Source of the DNA: CAZKTF01 sp964555565
Lineage (GTDB): Bacteria > Planctomycetota > JAJSAM01 > JAKLKS01
Length of the DNA stretch: 10,768 nucleotides
Direction: 5' to 3'
Assembly (NCBI GenBank): GCA_964555565.1
Contig: CAZKTF010000118.1
Span: forward strand, 1 to 10,768
The translations under genes were made by a program, and so were the position numbers. The notes below the pieces were generated by a model. It made no database searches. It saw nothing but the letters and a program-made list of their open reading frames with translations, and was not told the origin of the DNA. Position 1 is the first letter of the stretch, and each line of letters opens with the position of its first letter. This document shows, in pieces, positions 1 to 6,916 of the stretch.

Positions 1-1467
1 CTCGTCCAGGGCCGCGGCCGGGTCGGGCCCCGCGAGTTCCCGGGGAAGGTCCGCCGCGGCGCCCGCGGCGAAGGCCGCGAACAGGAGCGCGAGGAGGCCG
101 AGCAGGGCCCGGAGGCGCCGCCGGTAGGTCGCGCGCACCCCGGGCTCCCGCGCGAACCGGACGAGGAAGTCCACGCGGTCCCGGATGGAGAAGTGGCGCC
201 AGCCGGTGATCTCCCGCACCCCCCCCATGGCCTCGGCCAGCCCCTCGAGCCCGCGGACGAAGGGGTGTCCCTCCGGGCGGACCTCCCCGGCCGCCACCGC
301 GCGGAGGAAGGGGTGCCCCTCGGGGTCGAGGCGGCCCGGCGCGGGGCCCTCCCCCGCGGGGAAGCCCGTGGTGAGGAGCCCGTGGACGTCCGCCTGCTGC
401 TCCAGGCGCCGGGACACGAACCCGAACAGGAGCCCGAAGTACAGGAGCGCCCCCGCCACGGTGAGGAGCGGCCCCGCCGCCTCCACGCTCCCGAGCGCGG
501 CCGCCGCCTCCGGGGAGACGAAGTGGAACAAGGCGCGGCCCGCGAAGGCGTAGCCCACGGAGAAGAGGAAGAAGAGCGGGACGTGGTGGTGGAGCGCGTG
601 GCCCGCCTCGTGGGCGAGGACCGCCTCCACCTCGTCCGGCGCGAGGCGCTCCAGGATCGCGTCGGTGAAGACCACGCACCGGAGCCTCGCGCCGACGCCC
701 ACGACCATGGCGTTGAGCACGTGGGAGTCCGTCGGCCAGACGTAGAGTTCGTGGTAGCGCAGGCCCACGCCGCGCGCGTACCCCTCCAGCCGCTCCCGCA
801 GCGGCCCCGCGGGCATCGGGCGGGCCCCGAGGACGCGCACCGCGAGCCGGGGGAAGGCCGCCAGGACCCCGGCCATGGCGAGGACCAGGAGGCCGAGCTG
901 GAGCGACTCGTACCGGGCCGCCGCGTCGGCCAGGCCGGGGAAGGGGGGCACCCCGGCCGCCGCGAGGGCGCCCCCTCCGAGGAGGGCCCCCGCCACGAGG
1001 AGGAAAGGGAGGGCCAGGAGGAACCCCTGCCGGGCGCCGAAGGCGAGCACCTTCCGGAGGGGGAGGTCATGGAGCCCGAGGACCCGCTCCGCGCGGTGGA
1101 AGGACGCGGTCGCCAGCACCGCGAGCGCCCCCGCGGGGAGGAGCGCGACCGCGATCCACGCGGCGGGACCCGCGGCGAGGCCCGCGTCCTCGGCGGCCGC
1201 GGACCAGCCTCCCCAGTGGAGGAGCGCCGCGTAGACGGGGAGGATCGCGAGGCGGTGGAGGGCGCCGGCGCGCCGGAAGCGCGCGAGGAGCATCCCGGGG
1301 TGCCCGCCCGTCGCGGCGCCGCGGGAGATCCAGCGGGCGAGGTGCGCGGAGGCGGCGCGCCCCGCCGCGCCGTAGGCGGCGAGCGCCCCGAGGACCGCGA
1401 GCGGCTGCGGATCCCCGGACGGGGGGACGAACCCGGCGAGGAGGAGGGCGAGGAGGAGGGTCAGCAT
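1..1467 (-). CDS. M48-family (Ste24/CAAX protease-like) membrane zinc metallopeptidase, 3' end missing
   Basis: The frame opens at an ATG (1467-1465) and stays open for 489 codons to the window edge, so the C-terminus is missing. Residues 286-290 read HEAGH, the zinc-binding HEXXH. Residues 352-360 read SRRLEQQAD, the usual M48 downstream motif, with E356 as third zinc ligand and D360 conserved. Residues 422-433 (GWRHFSIRDRVD) match the His-containing C-terminal motif seen in Ste24-like proteins. Hydrophobic stretches lie near residues 1-15, 22-40, 72-90, 103-120, 150-172, 190-206, 294-312, 331-352 and 453-472, giving a polytopic inner-membrane enzyme with its active site next to the membrane. 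The family cleaves membrane or prenylated proteins; the substrate here is unknown. No Shine-Dalgarno is visible before the ATG. An octamer PEGHPF(L/V)R occurs twice, at 382-389 and 398-405, between the third ligand and the C-terminal motif. It is divergent from the gene at 1593. Confidence 0.9.
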   Translation of the reverse strand, partial: MLTLLLALLLAGFVPPSGDPQPLAVLGALAAYGAAGRAASAHLARWISRGAATGGHPGMLLARFRRAGALHRLAILPVYAALLHWGGWSAAAEDAGLAAGPAAWIAVALLPAGALAVLATASFHRAERVLGLHDLPLRKVLAFGARQGFLLALPFLLVAGALLGGGALAAAGVPPFPGLADAAARYESLQLGLLVLAMAGVLAAFPRLAVRVLGARPMPAGPLRERLEGYARGVGLRYHELYVWPTDSHVLNAMVVGVGARLRCVVFTDAILERLAPDEVEAVLAHEAGHALHHHVPLFFLFSVGYAFAGRALFHFVSPEAAAALGSVEAAGPLLTVAGALLYFGLLFGFVSRRLEQQADVHGLLTTGFPAGEGPAPGRLDPEGHPFLRAVAAGEVRPEGHPFVRGLEGLAEAMGGVREITGWRHFSIRDRVDFLVRFAREPGVRATYRRRLRALLGLLALLFAAFAAGAAADLPRELAGPDPAAALDE

Positions 1468-1592
1468 CGGCGGAGGGCCGGGGCGAGACTACCCGGTCGC
1501 GGGACCCGCCGCGGAGGGGATACGGGCCGGGGCACGACGACGAAGGTCCGGGCGCGTGCCCGTCCTCTCGTCCCTCGGCGAGGTCCGTTAGC

Positions 1593-2909
1593 ATGGGGGC
1601 CATGCGACGACCCCTCGTCTCCACGTTCGCGGCGTGCCTCGCCGCCGCGGCCGCCTCCGGTCTCCCCCCGGTCCCGGAGCAGGAGCCCGACTCCTTCTCC
1701 GGGCCCTCGGCGCCCCCCCAGGCGCTGGGCACGCTCGACGCCGGAGGCCTCTCGGTCGCGGGGGCCCTCGACCCGACGAGTCCCGACGGGCTCGCGCCGG
1801 GGGACGACGACGGGTTCTCCTTCAGCCCGGCCGCCGACGGGGACTTCCAGGCCACGCTCTCCTCGGCCCCGGGGGACTTCTTCGTCCTCGCCCTGGCGCG
1901 CGAGGACGAGGCCGGCCTCGTCGCCCTGGCGGCGACGTCCGGGCCCTCCCCGCTGGTCCTGGCGGTGCCGGGGCTCACCGCGGGCGCCACCTACCGCGTG
2001 GGAGTGGCGGCGCTGGGGGACGGGACCCCGGCGGCCTACCAGCTCGACCTGGCCGCCGTGGCCGAGGCCCTGCCCCCCTGGACCGGGGAGACCTGCGCCG
2101 GCTTCACGCCGGAGGCCGAGCCCGACGACACGGCCGTGGACGCGTTCCCGCTCGGGGACTTCGTGCGCGTCCTCTGCGCTTCCGGGTCCTTCGACACGAT
2201 CGTCCCCGGGGGGGGAGGGGACGTGGACACCTTCCGGTTCCGCAACGTCCTCCCGGTCCCCGTGCGCCTCGCGGTGACCGCCGACCCGGGCCAGGTGACC
2301 GTGGAGTTCCAGAAGGTCGCCTTCGTCGGGGTCGGGACCGTGGTCTCGGTCACCTTCTCGGAGGCGGTGGCGCTCGTGCTGCCCGCGCTGGCCCCGGGGC
2401 AGGTCTACCTCGTCCGGCTCGAGGGGAAGCAGGGAACGGTGCCGCTGAACTACTCTTTCCACCTGGAGCCCTCCGCCCCGCCCGGCCCGGCCGTCCTCGG
2501 GGCGCCGGTGGAGCGCGCCGTCCTCCGGATGGGGGAGGACCCCGCGGAGCACTCCTTCACGCTCCGCGCCGGCTTCCCGCCGGGGGACTTCGCGGCCCCC
2601 ACGGGGAGCGCGGTCTCCTGCCGGGTGCGCGGGCTTGCGGACGACGCCCTGGACGACCCGATCGAGGTGGACCGCAGGGGCCGCTACGTCTACCGGGGAG
2701 GGAAGCGCGCGGGGCTGCGATCCCTCGTGCTCGACCCCTCCCTCGGGCGCCTCACGCTCCGGGGGAAGGGCGCGGACCTCGCGGGGGAGGTGGACCCCGC
2801 CGATCCCGCCGTGTCCTTCGAGGTGCGCATCGGCGACCTCATCGTCTCCGGCACGGCGGACGGCAGGTTCCCGCAGGGGAACCTCGCTCTGCTGAAGGTG
2901 CTGCCCTAG
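1593..2909 (+). CDS. Secreted protein with two PPC-like beta domains
   Basis: A 438-residue protein. The N-terminus (basic MRRP, then an Ala-rich hydrophobic stretch to about residue 22) is a signal peptide, so it is exported. Residues about 58-157 and 174-292 each look like a bacterial pre-peptidase C-terminal (PPC) beta-sandwich. The second carries the hallmark order: acidic EAEPDDT at 174-180, a GSFD turn, then GGDVDTFRF. Residues about 300-438 form a further beta-rich segment without a recognised family; it ends in a region with GRYVYRGG and RFPQGN. No catalytic motif is visible, so a binding or structural role outside the cytoplasm is more likely than an enzyme. The start at 1593 is preferred because GAGGT (1580-1584) lies 8 bases upstream; ATG 1602 would shorten it by three residues. 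The gene ends 11 bases before a repeat cluster and converges on the leftward selenoprotein gene. Confidence 0.75.
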   Translation: MGAMRRPLVSTFAACLAAAAASGLPPVPEQEPDSFSGPSAPPQALGTLDAGGLSVAGALDPTSPDGLAPGDDDGFSFSPAADGDFQATLSSAPGDFFVLALAREDEAGLVALAATSGPSPLVLAVPGLTAGATYRVGVAALGDGTPAAYQLDLAAVAEALPPWTGETCAGFTPEAEPDDTAVDAFPLGDFVRVLCASGSFDTIVPGGGGDVDTFRFRNVLPVPVRLAVTADPGQVTVEFQKVAFVGVGTVVSVTFSEAVALVLPALAPGQVYLVRLEGKQGTVPLNYSFHLEPSAPPGPAVLGAPVERAVLRMGEDPAEHSFTLRAGFPPGDFAAPTGSAVSCRVRGLADDALDDPIEVDRRGRYVYRGGKRAGLRSLVLDPSLGRLTLRGKGADLAGEVDPADPAVSFEVRIGDLIVSGTADGRFPQGNLALLKVLP

Positions 2910-2920
2910 CGGGCCGTACA

Positions 2921-3020
2921 GGGGTCAGACCTCGGGCGTTTGCAAACAGCGGGGTCAGACCTCAGGCGCCAGCGAGCGGCTCAGCACGCCAAGTTCACTC
3001 GGCGCCTGGGGTCTGACCCC
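2921..3020. repeat. GGGGTCAGACC repeat cluster: two direct copies and one inverted copy
   Basis: A GGGGTCAGACCTC(g/a)GGCG unit occurs at 2921-2938 and again at 2951-2968, matching at 17 of 18 bases. An inverted copy lies at 3001-3020. The pair 2951-2970 and 3001-3020 is complementary at 19 of 20 positions (the one exception would be G-U in RNA) around a 30-base spacer. Between the two direct copies sits a perfect 10-bp palindrome, GTTTGCAAAC (2938-2947). The cluster fills the gap between two convergent genes, so transcripts from either side could form a hairpin there. There is no T-tract, so intrinsic termination is not clearly supported. The right arm and spacer also encode the last residues and stop codon of the leftward gene. 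The layout resembles REP/RAYT-type dispersed palindromes; the genome-wide family is inferred, not seen. Confidence 0.8.
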
Positions 3021-3834
3021 TCTGCTCCGTTGGAGGAGGCGCGGCCGGCTCCGCGAGGATCTTCTTCGCCGCCGCGGCCGCGTCGAGGCCCTCGAACTCG
3101 GAGACGATCTTCCCGAGCGCCGCGCGCGCCTCGTCCTTCTTCTCGGCCGCAAGGAGCGTCTTCGCCGCGTCCAGCCGCTTGTCGGCCTCGACCACGGCGG
3201 CCGCCTTCGCCTCGCGGGCCGAGTCCAGCTCCTTTCCCGGGTGGTCGATCTTCAGGACGGCGTTGGCGGCCTTCAGGATGGCGCGCCAGTCCCCCTTCTC
3301 CCGGGCCTTCGCCATCGCCGCGGAGGCCTCCTGGAGGTCGCGGGCGGGCTTGCGCAGCTGGACGGTGCCGAGCTTCTTGACCACCCCCTTCATCCCGTCG
3401 AGGAACTCCGCGGTCGGGACGGCCCCGGCGATCTTGAGGAGCTCCTTCCCCTTCGCGTCCGCGAATATCGTGTGCGGGAAGCCGTCCGCGCCGTAGGTGG
3501 TCCCGAACTCCTGGTCCACGTCGCCGTCCACGAGGATCGGGACGAACTTCTCGGCGAGCTTCACCACCTCGGGGTCCTTGAAGGCCGAACCGGCCAACTG
3601 GCTGCAGAAGTGTCACCAGGTCGCCGTGTAGAAGAAGAGGATCGGCTTCCCGGTGAACTCGACCTCCTTCATCCCCTGCTCGCGTCCGATGATGAAGGGG
3701 ATGTTCCCGGTGTGCTTGCGCCAGTCCTTCGGCGCGGCAGCGCGGGGGGGCCTCGCGGTCGCGCCCCGGTCCTGGGCGGACGCGGGGAGGGCGGCGGCGA
3801 GCGCCAGCGTCGCGGCGAGCAGGACGGACTTCAC
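2995..3834 (-). CDS. Periplasmic thioredoxin-fold selenoprotein with UxxC redox motif (TGA recoded as Sec)
   Basis: Read through one in-frame TGA (3615-3613), this is a 279-residue protein. Residues 1-20 (MKSVLLAATL then an Ala-rich core ending PASA) are a signal peptide. A thioredoxin fold follows: beta strand PILFFYTATW at 64-73, then U74-H-F-C77, then the usual helix, and GFP at 118-120 with the cis-proline P120. The TGA sits exactly where the N-terminal Cys of CxxC belongs. Residues about 165-260 are helical and Ala/Lys/Glu-rich, TPR-like. The expected role is thiol/disulfide or peroxide chemistry in the periplasm. GTG 3834 is chosen because AAGGAGG (3846-3840) lies 5 bases upstream; ATG 3858 is in frame but upstream of that site. 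The last eight or so residues and the TGA stop lie inside the repeat at 2921-3020. The alternative is a Cys-to-stop mutation or sequencing error. The frame beyond the TGA is clean, and the hairpin favours Sec. Confidence 0.75.
3583..3615 (-). promoter_or_regulatory. Sec UGA codon with candidate bacterial SECIS hairpin
   Basis: The TGA is at 3615-3613. Starting 18 bases after it, GGCCG (3595-3591) pairs with CGGCC (3587-3583) around GTT (3590-3588). Seen as a GGCC/GGCC stem, the apical loop is GGTTC and contains GGU. Bacterial SECIS elements lie inside the coding region just after the UGA, and SelB recognises a G/GU in a small apical loop some 16-37 bases downstream; this hairpin fits both rules. 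Weaker outer pairing is possible but interrupted. In such a GC-rich genome short hairpins are common, so this is supporting evidence rather than proof. Confidence 0.55.
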
Positions 3835-3839
3835 GGGGA

Positions 3840-3846
3840 CCTCCTT
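3840..3846 (-). promoter_or_regulatory. Ribosome binding site AAGGAGG deciding the selenoprotein start
   Basis: On the minus strand AAGGAGG is followed by TCCCC and then GTG (3834-3832). The 5-base spacing and near-perfect anti-Shine-Dalgarno match make GTG 3834 the likely start. The in-frame ATG at 3858 would put this site inside the coding region and add eight residues to the signal peptide n-region. Confidence 0.8.
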
Positions 3847-3914
3847 GCCAGGGCTCATGGGGAGGATCCTACCGGATCCCGCGCGCCGGATCCGCCGCGG
3901 GGCCGCCCTACCAG

Positions 3915-4592
3915 CTAACGCGTCGCGATCTCGCGGACCTCGCGGTCGGGGTCCTCGGCCAGGCGCCGGAACTCCTCGGGATAGACGCGCCGTCCCCCCA
4001 GGGCGTGGAGCGCCTCGGCGGCCGCGAGCCGCCGCCCCGCGGATGCCCCGCGCGGTTCCCGCACCACGCGGAGGGCGGCCCCCGAGGCCTCCTCGGGTCG
4101 CGTGCGGAGGAGCACCATCAGGGCGTCCCCGAAGGCGGCGTCCGAGGGGTTGGAGAGGAGGAGCCGGGCTGCGGGGCCGGAGACGGAGTCGGGGACGGGG
4201 AAGAGCGCCTCACCGGCCTCCTGGGCCTCGAGGGTCCCGGCGAGGACCCCCCGCGTGTCCGGCGAGAAGATCACCCCGAAGCGCCCCGGCCTCGACCCGC
4301 GGCCGTAGAAGACGAGTTCCCGGACCGCGTAGCCCTCCCGCTGCATCCCCTTGACCGCCTTGGTGGGGACCATGGCCCCCTCGAGGAGGTGCCTCCCCTC
4401 GAGGGAGCCGAGGAGCAGGTCCAGCGCGTGGAGCGCCGCGGGCGTGGGAGGCGTGACCACCCAGCGGTCCCCCCCCGAGGCCAGGGCGAAGCGGGCCCCG
4501 ACGGCCACCACGTCCCGGTTTCCGCCGGAGACCCCCGGCCGCGAGAGGGCGACGAGCAGGAGGAACACCACCACGAGCGCCGCGCGGTTCAT
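3915..4592 (-). CDS. Secreted or membrane-anchored protein of unknown function with a HEAT-like C-terminus
   Basis: A 225-residue protein that I do not recognise as a named family. Residues 1-23 (MNRAALVVVFLLLVALS, then RPGVSGG) are a signal peptide or N-terminal anchor. Residues about 25-125 form an alpha/beta region. Residues about 135-225 are helical with a HEAT-like character, ending in LAEDPDREVREIATR, which looks like the first helix of a HEAT repeat that stops before a second helix. The protein may therefore be slightly truncated by the TAG at 3917-3915, though this could be natural. No Shine-Dalgarno is visible; the 12 bases between the start and the inverted repeat at 4605 hold only CCTTCCGC-like sequence. 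The gene lies 80 bases upstream of the selenoprotein gene on the same strand, so the two could share a transcript. It diverges from the sigma-54 activator gene. Confidence 0.65.
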   Translation of the reverse strand: MNRAALVVVFLLLVALSRPGVSGGNRDVVAVGARFALASGGDRWVVTPPTPAALHALDLLLGSLEGRHLLEGAMVPTKAVKGMQREGYAVRELVFYGRGSRPGRFGVIFSPDTRGVLAGTLEAQEAGEALFPVPDSVSGPAARLLLSNPSDAAFGDALMVLLRTRPEEASGAALRVVREPRGASAGRRLAAAEALHALGGRRVYPEEFRRLAEDPDREVREIATR

Positions 4593-4604
4593 GCGGAAGG
4601 GATC

Positions 4605-4696
4605 GTACGGTGCCAGGCACTTTTTTTACTCGCGCCATCCGAAGGGGACGCGGACCACGACCGCCTCGCGCCTAAAAAAAGTGCCTGGCACCGTAC
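4605..4696. repeat. Perfect 24-bp inverted repeat (GTGCCTGGCAC family) with 44-base spacer
   Basis: The left arm 4605-4628 and right arm 4673-4696 are perfectly complementary over 24 bases. Each arm carries GTACGGTGCCAGGCAC followed by a T7 run and a T/A junction. The spacer (4629-4672) is unlike the arms. As RNA the whole unit would fold into a long stem with a 7-bp A/U stretch at its inner end. It occupies the gap between divergent genes, starting 12 bases from the start of the leftward gene. The A/T-rich inner part stands out sharply from the surrounding GC-rich DNA. The shape fits a REP-type or IS-derived palindromic element with no coding capacity. Only one copy lies in this window. Confidence 0.85.
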
Positions 4697-4719
4697 CTGG
4701 AGGCGTTCCTCTTCGCACT

Positions 4720-4747
4720 CCCCCCGTGCGGAATCGCACGGCGGGGG
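4720..4747 (+). other. Stable hairpin in the leader of the sigma-54 activator gene
   Basis: CCCCCCGTGCG (4720-4730) pairs with CGCACGG...GGGGG (4735-4747) around a GAAT loop, with one C bulged at 4742. This gives about eleven base pairs. It lies 47 bases upstream of the GTG start. Directly after it, TAGAAT (4748-4753) matches a sigma-70 -10 box at 5 of 6 positions, but no -35 box is seen at the right distance. It may be a leader structure, a regulator site or chance in GC-rich DNA. Confidence 0.4.
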
Positions 4748-4784
4748 TAGAATGGCCCGGGATCGGCCCTGCCCGGGGCCCCCC

Positions 4785-4789
4785 AGGAG
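4785..4789 (+). promoter_or_regulatory. Ribosome binding site AGGAG for the sigma-54 activator
   Basis: AGGAG lies 5 bases before GTG 4795. It fixes this GTG as the start, since the in-frame sequence further upstream runs through the inverted repeat and hairpin, and ATG 4752 is out of frame. Confidence 0.75.
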
Positions 4790-4794
4790 AGAGC

Positions 4795-6831
4795 GTGGCG
4801 AGACTGGTCGTCCTCGAGAACGGCGCGCGGCGGGTCCTCGACCTCCCACCGGTGGACCCGCTCACGATCGGGCGGTCCACCCGGAACAGCCTCACCCTCC
4901 ACGACCTCCGGGCCTCGCGCCTGCACTGCCGCGTGGAGAAGGCCCCCGAGGGGTGGCGGATCGTGGACGAGGGGAGCCAGAACGGCACCCTCGTGAACGG
5001 GTCCCTCATCACCGCGCGCACGCTTCGCCCCGGGGACCTCATCGAGATCGGGCAGACGAGGATGGTCTTCGAGGAGGACGGGCAGGCGGCGGCCCCGGCC
5101 CCCCTCGCGCCGGCCGGGACGGCGGACGAGTCCCCGGACCTCAGGCACACGGTCGCCATCCCGTTCCCCGCCCCCGCGACGGACGCGCCGGACGTGGGCG
5201 AGGTGCTGCGGGACCGGGCCAACCTGATGCGCCTCCAGAGGGTCGCGCGGGCGATCAACAGCGAGCTCGAACTCCCGCACCTCCTCGAGATCATCGTGGA
5301 CCACGCCATCGAGCTGACCGACGCGGAGCGGGGGTTCCTCATCCTGTTCCGCGACGACGGGGAGGAGATGGACTTCACCTGCTCGCGGAACTTCGCCAAG
5401 GAGGCGGTGGACAGCCCGGAGTACTCCATCTCGCGCTCCATCGCGCGCAAGGTCCTCGACTCGGGCGAGCCGGTGGTGGCCGTGAACGCGGTCGAGGACG
5501 AGCGCTTCCGCGACATCCAGTCGATCAGCGTCCTCGGCCTCCGCAGCGTCCTCTGCCTGCCCTTCCGCCTGAAGAACCGGGTGCGCGGGGTCCTCTACAT
5601 CGACAACCGCCTCCAGAAGGGGGTCTTCTCCCGGCAGGACCTGCGCATGCTGGAGGCGCTGGCGGACCAGGCCGCCGCGGCCATCGAACGGGCGCAGCTG
5701 TTCAAGACGCTCCAGGAGAAGCAGGAGCAGCTCGAAGAGTCCAACCGGCGGGTCGAGGCCCTCAACCGCCGGCTCCAGGCCGTGGTGCGCAGCCAGGAGG
5801 TCGAGCTCCAGGAGGTCCGCGAGACGCTGCGCCTGCGGGAGCGGGAGCTCCAGTCGAAGTACAACTACCGGAGCATCATCGGGACGTCGCCGGTGATGCG
5901 CGACGTCCTCAGGCTGCTGGACCGGGTCATCGAGAGCGAGATGCCCGTGATGATCCTCGGGGAGTCGGGGACCGGCAAGGAGCTGATCGCGCGGGCCATC
6001 CACTACAACGGCCCGCGCCGCCGCGAGCGGTTCGTGAGCGAGAACTGCGGGGCGCTGACGGACACGCTCCTGGAGAGCGAACTGTTCGGCTACGTGCGCG
6101 GGGCCTTCACCGGCGCCGAGCGGAACACCAAGGGGCTGTTCGAGCAGGCCCACCGGGGGACGCTGTTCCTCGACGAGGTCGGGGAGACCAGCCCCGACAT
6201 GCAGAAGAAGCTCCTCCGCGCGCTCCAGGAGCGGGAGATCCGCCCCGTGGGGGGGAAGGACGTCATCCGGGTGGACGCGCGGGTCATCAGCGCGAGCAAC
6301 CGGGACCTGCTCCGGCTGACGCGGGAGTCGAAGTTCCGGGAGGACCTCTACTACCGCCTCAACGTGCTCCAGATCACGCTCCCCTCCCTGCGCCAGCGGC
6401 GGGAGGACGTCCCCCTGCTGCTCTCGCACTTCCTGGAGAAGCACGCCGCGCGGGCCGGCCGGACGGTGCCGCGGATCGACCGCAAGGTCCTCGAGCTGCT
6501 GCAGGCCTACGACTGGCCGGGGAACGTGCGGGAGCTGGAGAACGAGGTCCAGAAGATGATCGCGCTCGCCGAGGAGGTGGTCACCGCGGACCTCCTCTCC
6601 GAGCCCATCCGGCACGGGCCGGCGCCGGCGGCCGACGCCGGCGGGGTGCGGGACCTGGAGGTCCTCGTGGAGAAGGTGGAGCGCGAGGAGATCGAGCGCG
6701 CCCTGCGGGCGGCGGGTGGCAACAAGACCCGCGCCGCGTCCCTCCTCGGGATCAGCCGCTTCACGCTCCAGCGCAAGCTCGAGAAGTACGCCATGGAGGG
6801 GGCGGAGACCCCCGCGGAGGGGGAGGCGTGA
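4795..6831 (+). CDS. Sigma-54 (RpoN)-dependent transcriptional activator, FHA-GAF-AAA+-Fis HTH
   Basis: A 678-residue enhancer-binding protein. The FHA domain (about 5-95) has the phosphothreonine-binding set G26-R27, S41, H44 and N63-G64. A GAF sensor domain covers about 144-302, and a Gln/Glu/Arg-rich coiled coil about 303-356. The AAA+ domain (about 357-590) has Walker A GESGTGKE (389-396), the sigma-54 contact loop GAFTGA (436-441), Walker B LFLDE ending D460-E461, and an arginine-finger region FREDLYYRL. The C-terminal Fis-type helix-turn-helix is at about 643-665 (NKTRAASLLGIS). All motifs are intact, so it should open sigma-54 promoters using ATP. FHA at the N-terminus is known in myxobacterial and related activators and points to control by Ser/Thr kinases; the GAF domain implies a second, small-molecule input. 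It heads a rightward gene cluster and may regulate it. No sigma-54 promoter was recognised in the window. Confidence 0.95.
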   Translation: MARLVVLENGARRVLDLPPVDPLTIGRSTRNSLTLHDLRASRLHCRVEKAPEGWRIVDEGSQNGTLVNGSLITARTLRPGDLIEIGQTRMVFEEDGQAAAPAPLAPAGTADESPDLRHTVAIPFPAPATDAPDVGEVLRDRANLMRLQRVARAINSELELPHLLEIIVDHAIELTDAERGFLILFRDDGEEMDFTCSRNFAKEAVDSPEYSISRSIARKVLDSGEPVVAVNAVEDERFRDIQSISVLGLRSVLCLPFRLKNRVRGVLYIDNRLQKGVFSRQDLRMLEALADQAAAAIERAQLFKTLQEKQEQLEESNRRVEALNRRLQAVVRSQEVELQEVRETLRLRERELQSKYNYRSIIGTSPVMRDVLRLLDRVIESEMPVMILGESGTGKELIARAIHYNGPRRRERFVSENCGALTDTLLESELFGYVRGAFTGAERNTKGLFEQAHRGTLFLDEVGETSPDMQKKLLRALQEREIRPVGGKDVIRVDARVISASNRDLLRLTRESKFREDLYYRLNVLQITLPSLRQRREDVPLLLSHFLEKHAARAGRTVPRIDRKVLELLQAYDWPGNVRELENEVQKMIALAEEVVTADLLSEPIRHGPAPAADAGGVRDLEVLVEKVEREEIERALRAAGGNKTRAASLLGISRFTLQRKLEKYAMEGAETPAEGEA

Positions 6832-6846
6832 GCGCACCCGCGGAGC

Positions 6847-6871
6847 GGGGACGGGGGACCGGCCGTCCCCC
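6847..6871 (+). terminator. GC-rich hairpin after the sigma-54 activator, no T-tract
   Basis: GGGGACGG (6847-6854) can pair with CCGTCCCC (6863-6870) around an 8-base loop, or alternatively GGGGGAC (6853-6859) with GTCCCCC (6865-6871). It starts 15 bases after the stop codon at 6831. No run of T follows, so it could weaken rather than end transcription into the next gene. Chance pairing is possible at this GC content. Confidence 0.35.
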
Positions 6872-6892
6872 CTCCGGACCAGCCGGTCGTGC

Positions 6893-6916
6893 TCCGTGTC
6901 TCCGTGTCTCCGTGGT
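6893..6916 (+). repeat. 8-bp tandem repeat (TCCGTGTC) at a gene start
   Basis: TCCGTGTC occurs at 6893-6900 and 6901-6908, followed by a diverged third copy TCCGTGGT (6909-6916). The block runs directly into GTGGTGAAT, so the candidate start codons of the next gene (GTG 6912 and GTG 6915) lie in its last unit and junction. On the minus strand it reads CACCACGGAGACACGGAG, which resembles a dispersed intergenic repeat met in many environmental bacterial genomes; that resemblance is from memory and was not searched. Confidence 0.7.

Noticed and set aside
193..2277. Long rightward open frame of about 694 codons opposite the M48 gene.
   Set aside because: It is Arg/Gly/Glu-rich with no domain, lies antisense to clear M48 motifs and crosses into the PPC gene; it is a product of high GC content.
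2921..3020. CRISPR array.
   Set aside because: Only two direct copies and one inverted copy occur, with unequal spacing, and there are no cas genes.
3613..3615. UGA read as Trp or Gly through a variant genetic code.
   Set aside because: Other genes here use TGA as an ordinary stop (6829-6831, 10192-10194, 10601-10603).
3613..3858. An independent 81-residue protein ending at the TGA, and a separate gene starting at TTG 3597.
   Set aside because: The two parts together make one complete thioredoxin fold, and neither makes sense alone; the TTG has no ribosome binding site.
4686..4702. TGGCAC as the -24 box of a sigma-54 promoter.
   Set aside because: It is part of the inverted-repeat arm, and no TTGC-type -12 box follows at the correct spacing.
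4752..4754. ATG as start of the sigma-54 activator.
   Set aside because: It is out of frame with the FHA domain; GTG 4795 with AGGAG fits.
4005..6914. Upstream extension of the 6915 gene as one 1476-codon frame.
   Set aside because: The upstream part overlaps the sigma-54 activator in another frame and is low-complexity; only the part from 6915 (or possibly 6828) has protein character.
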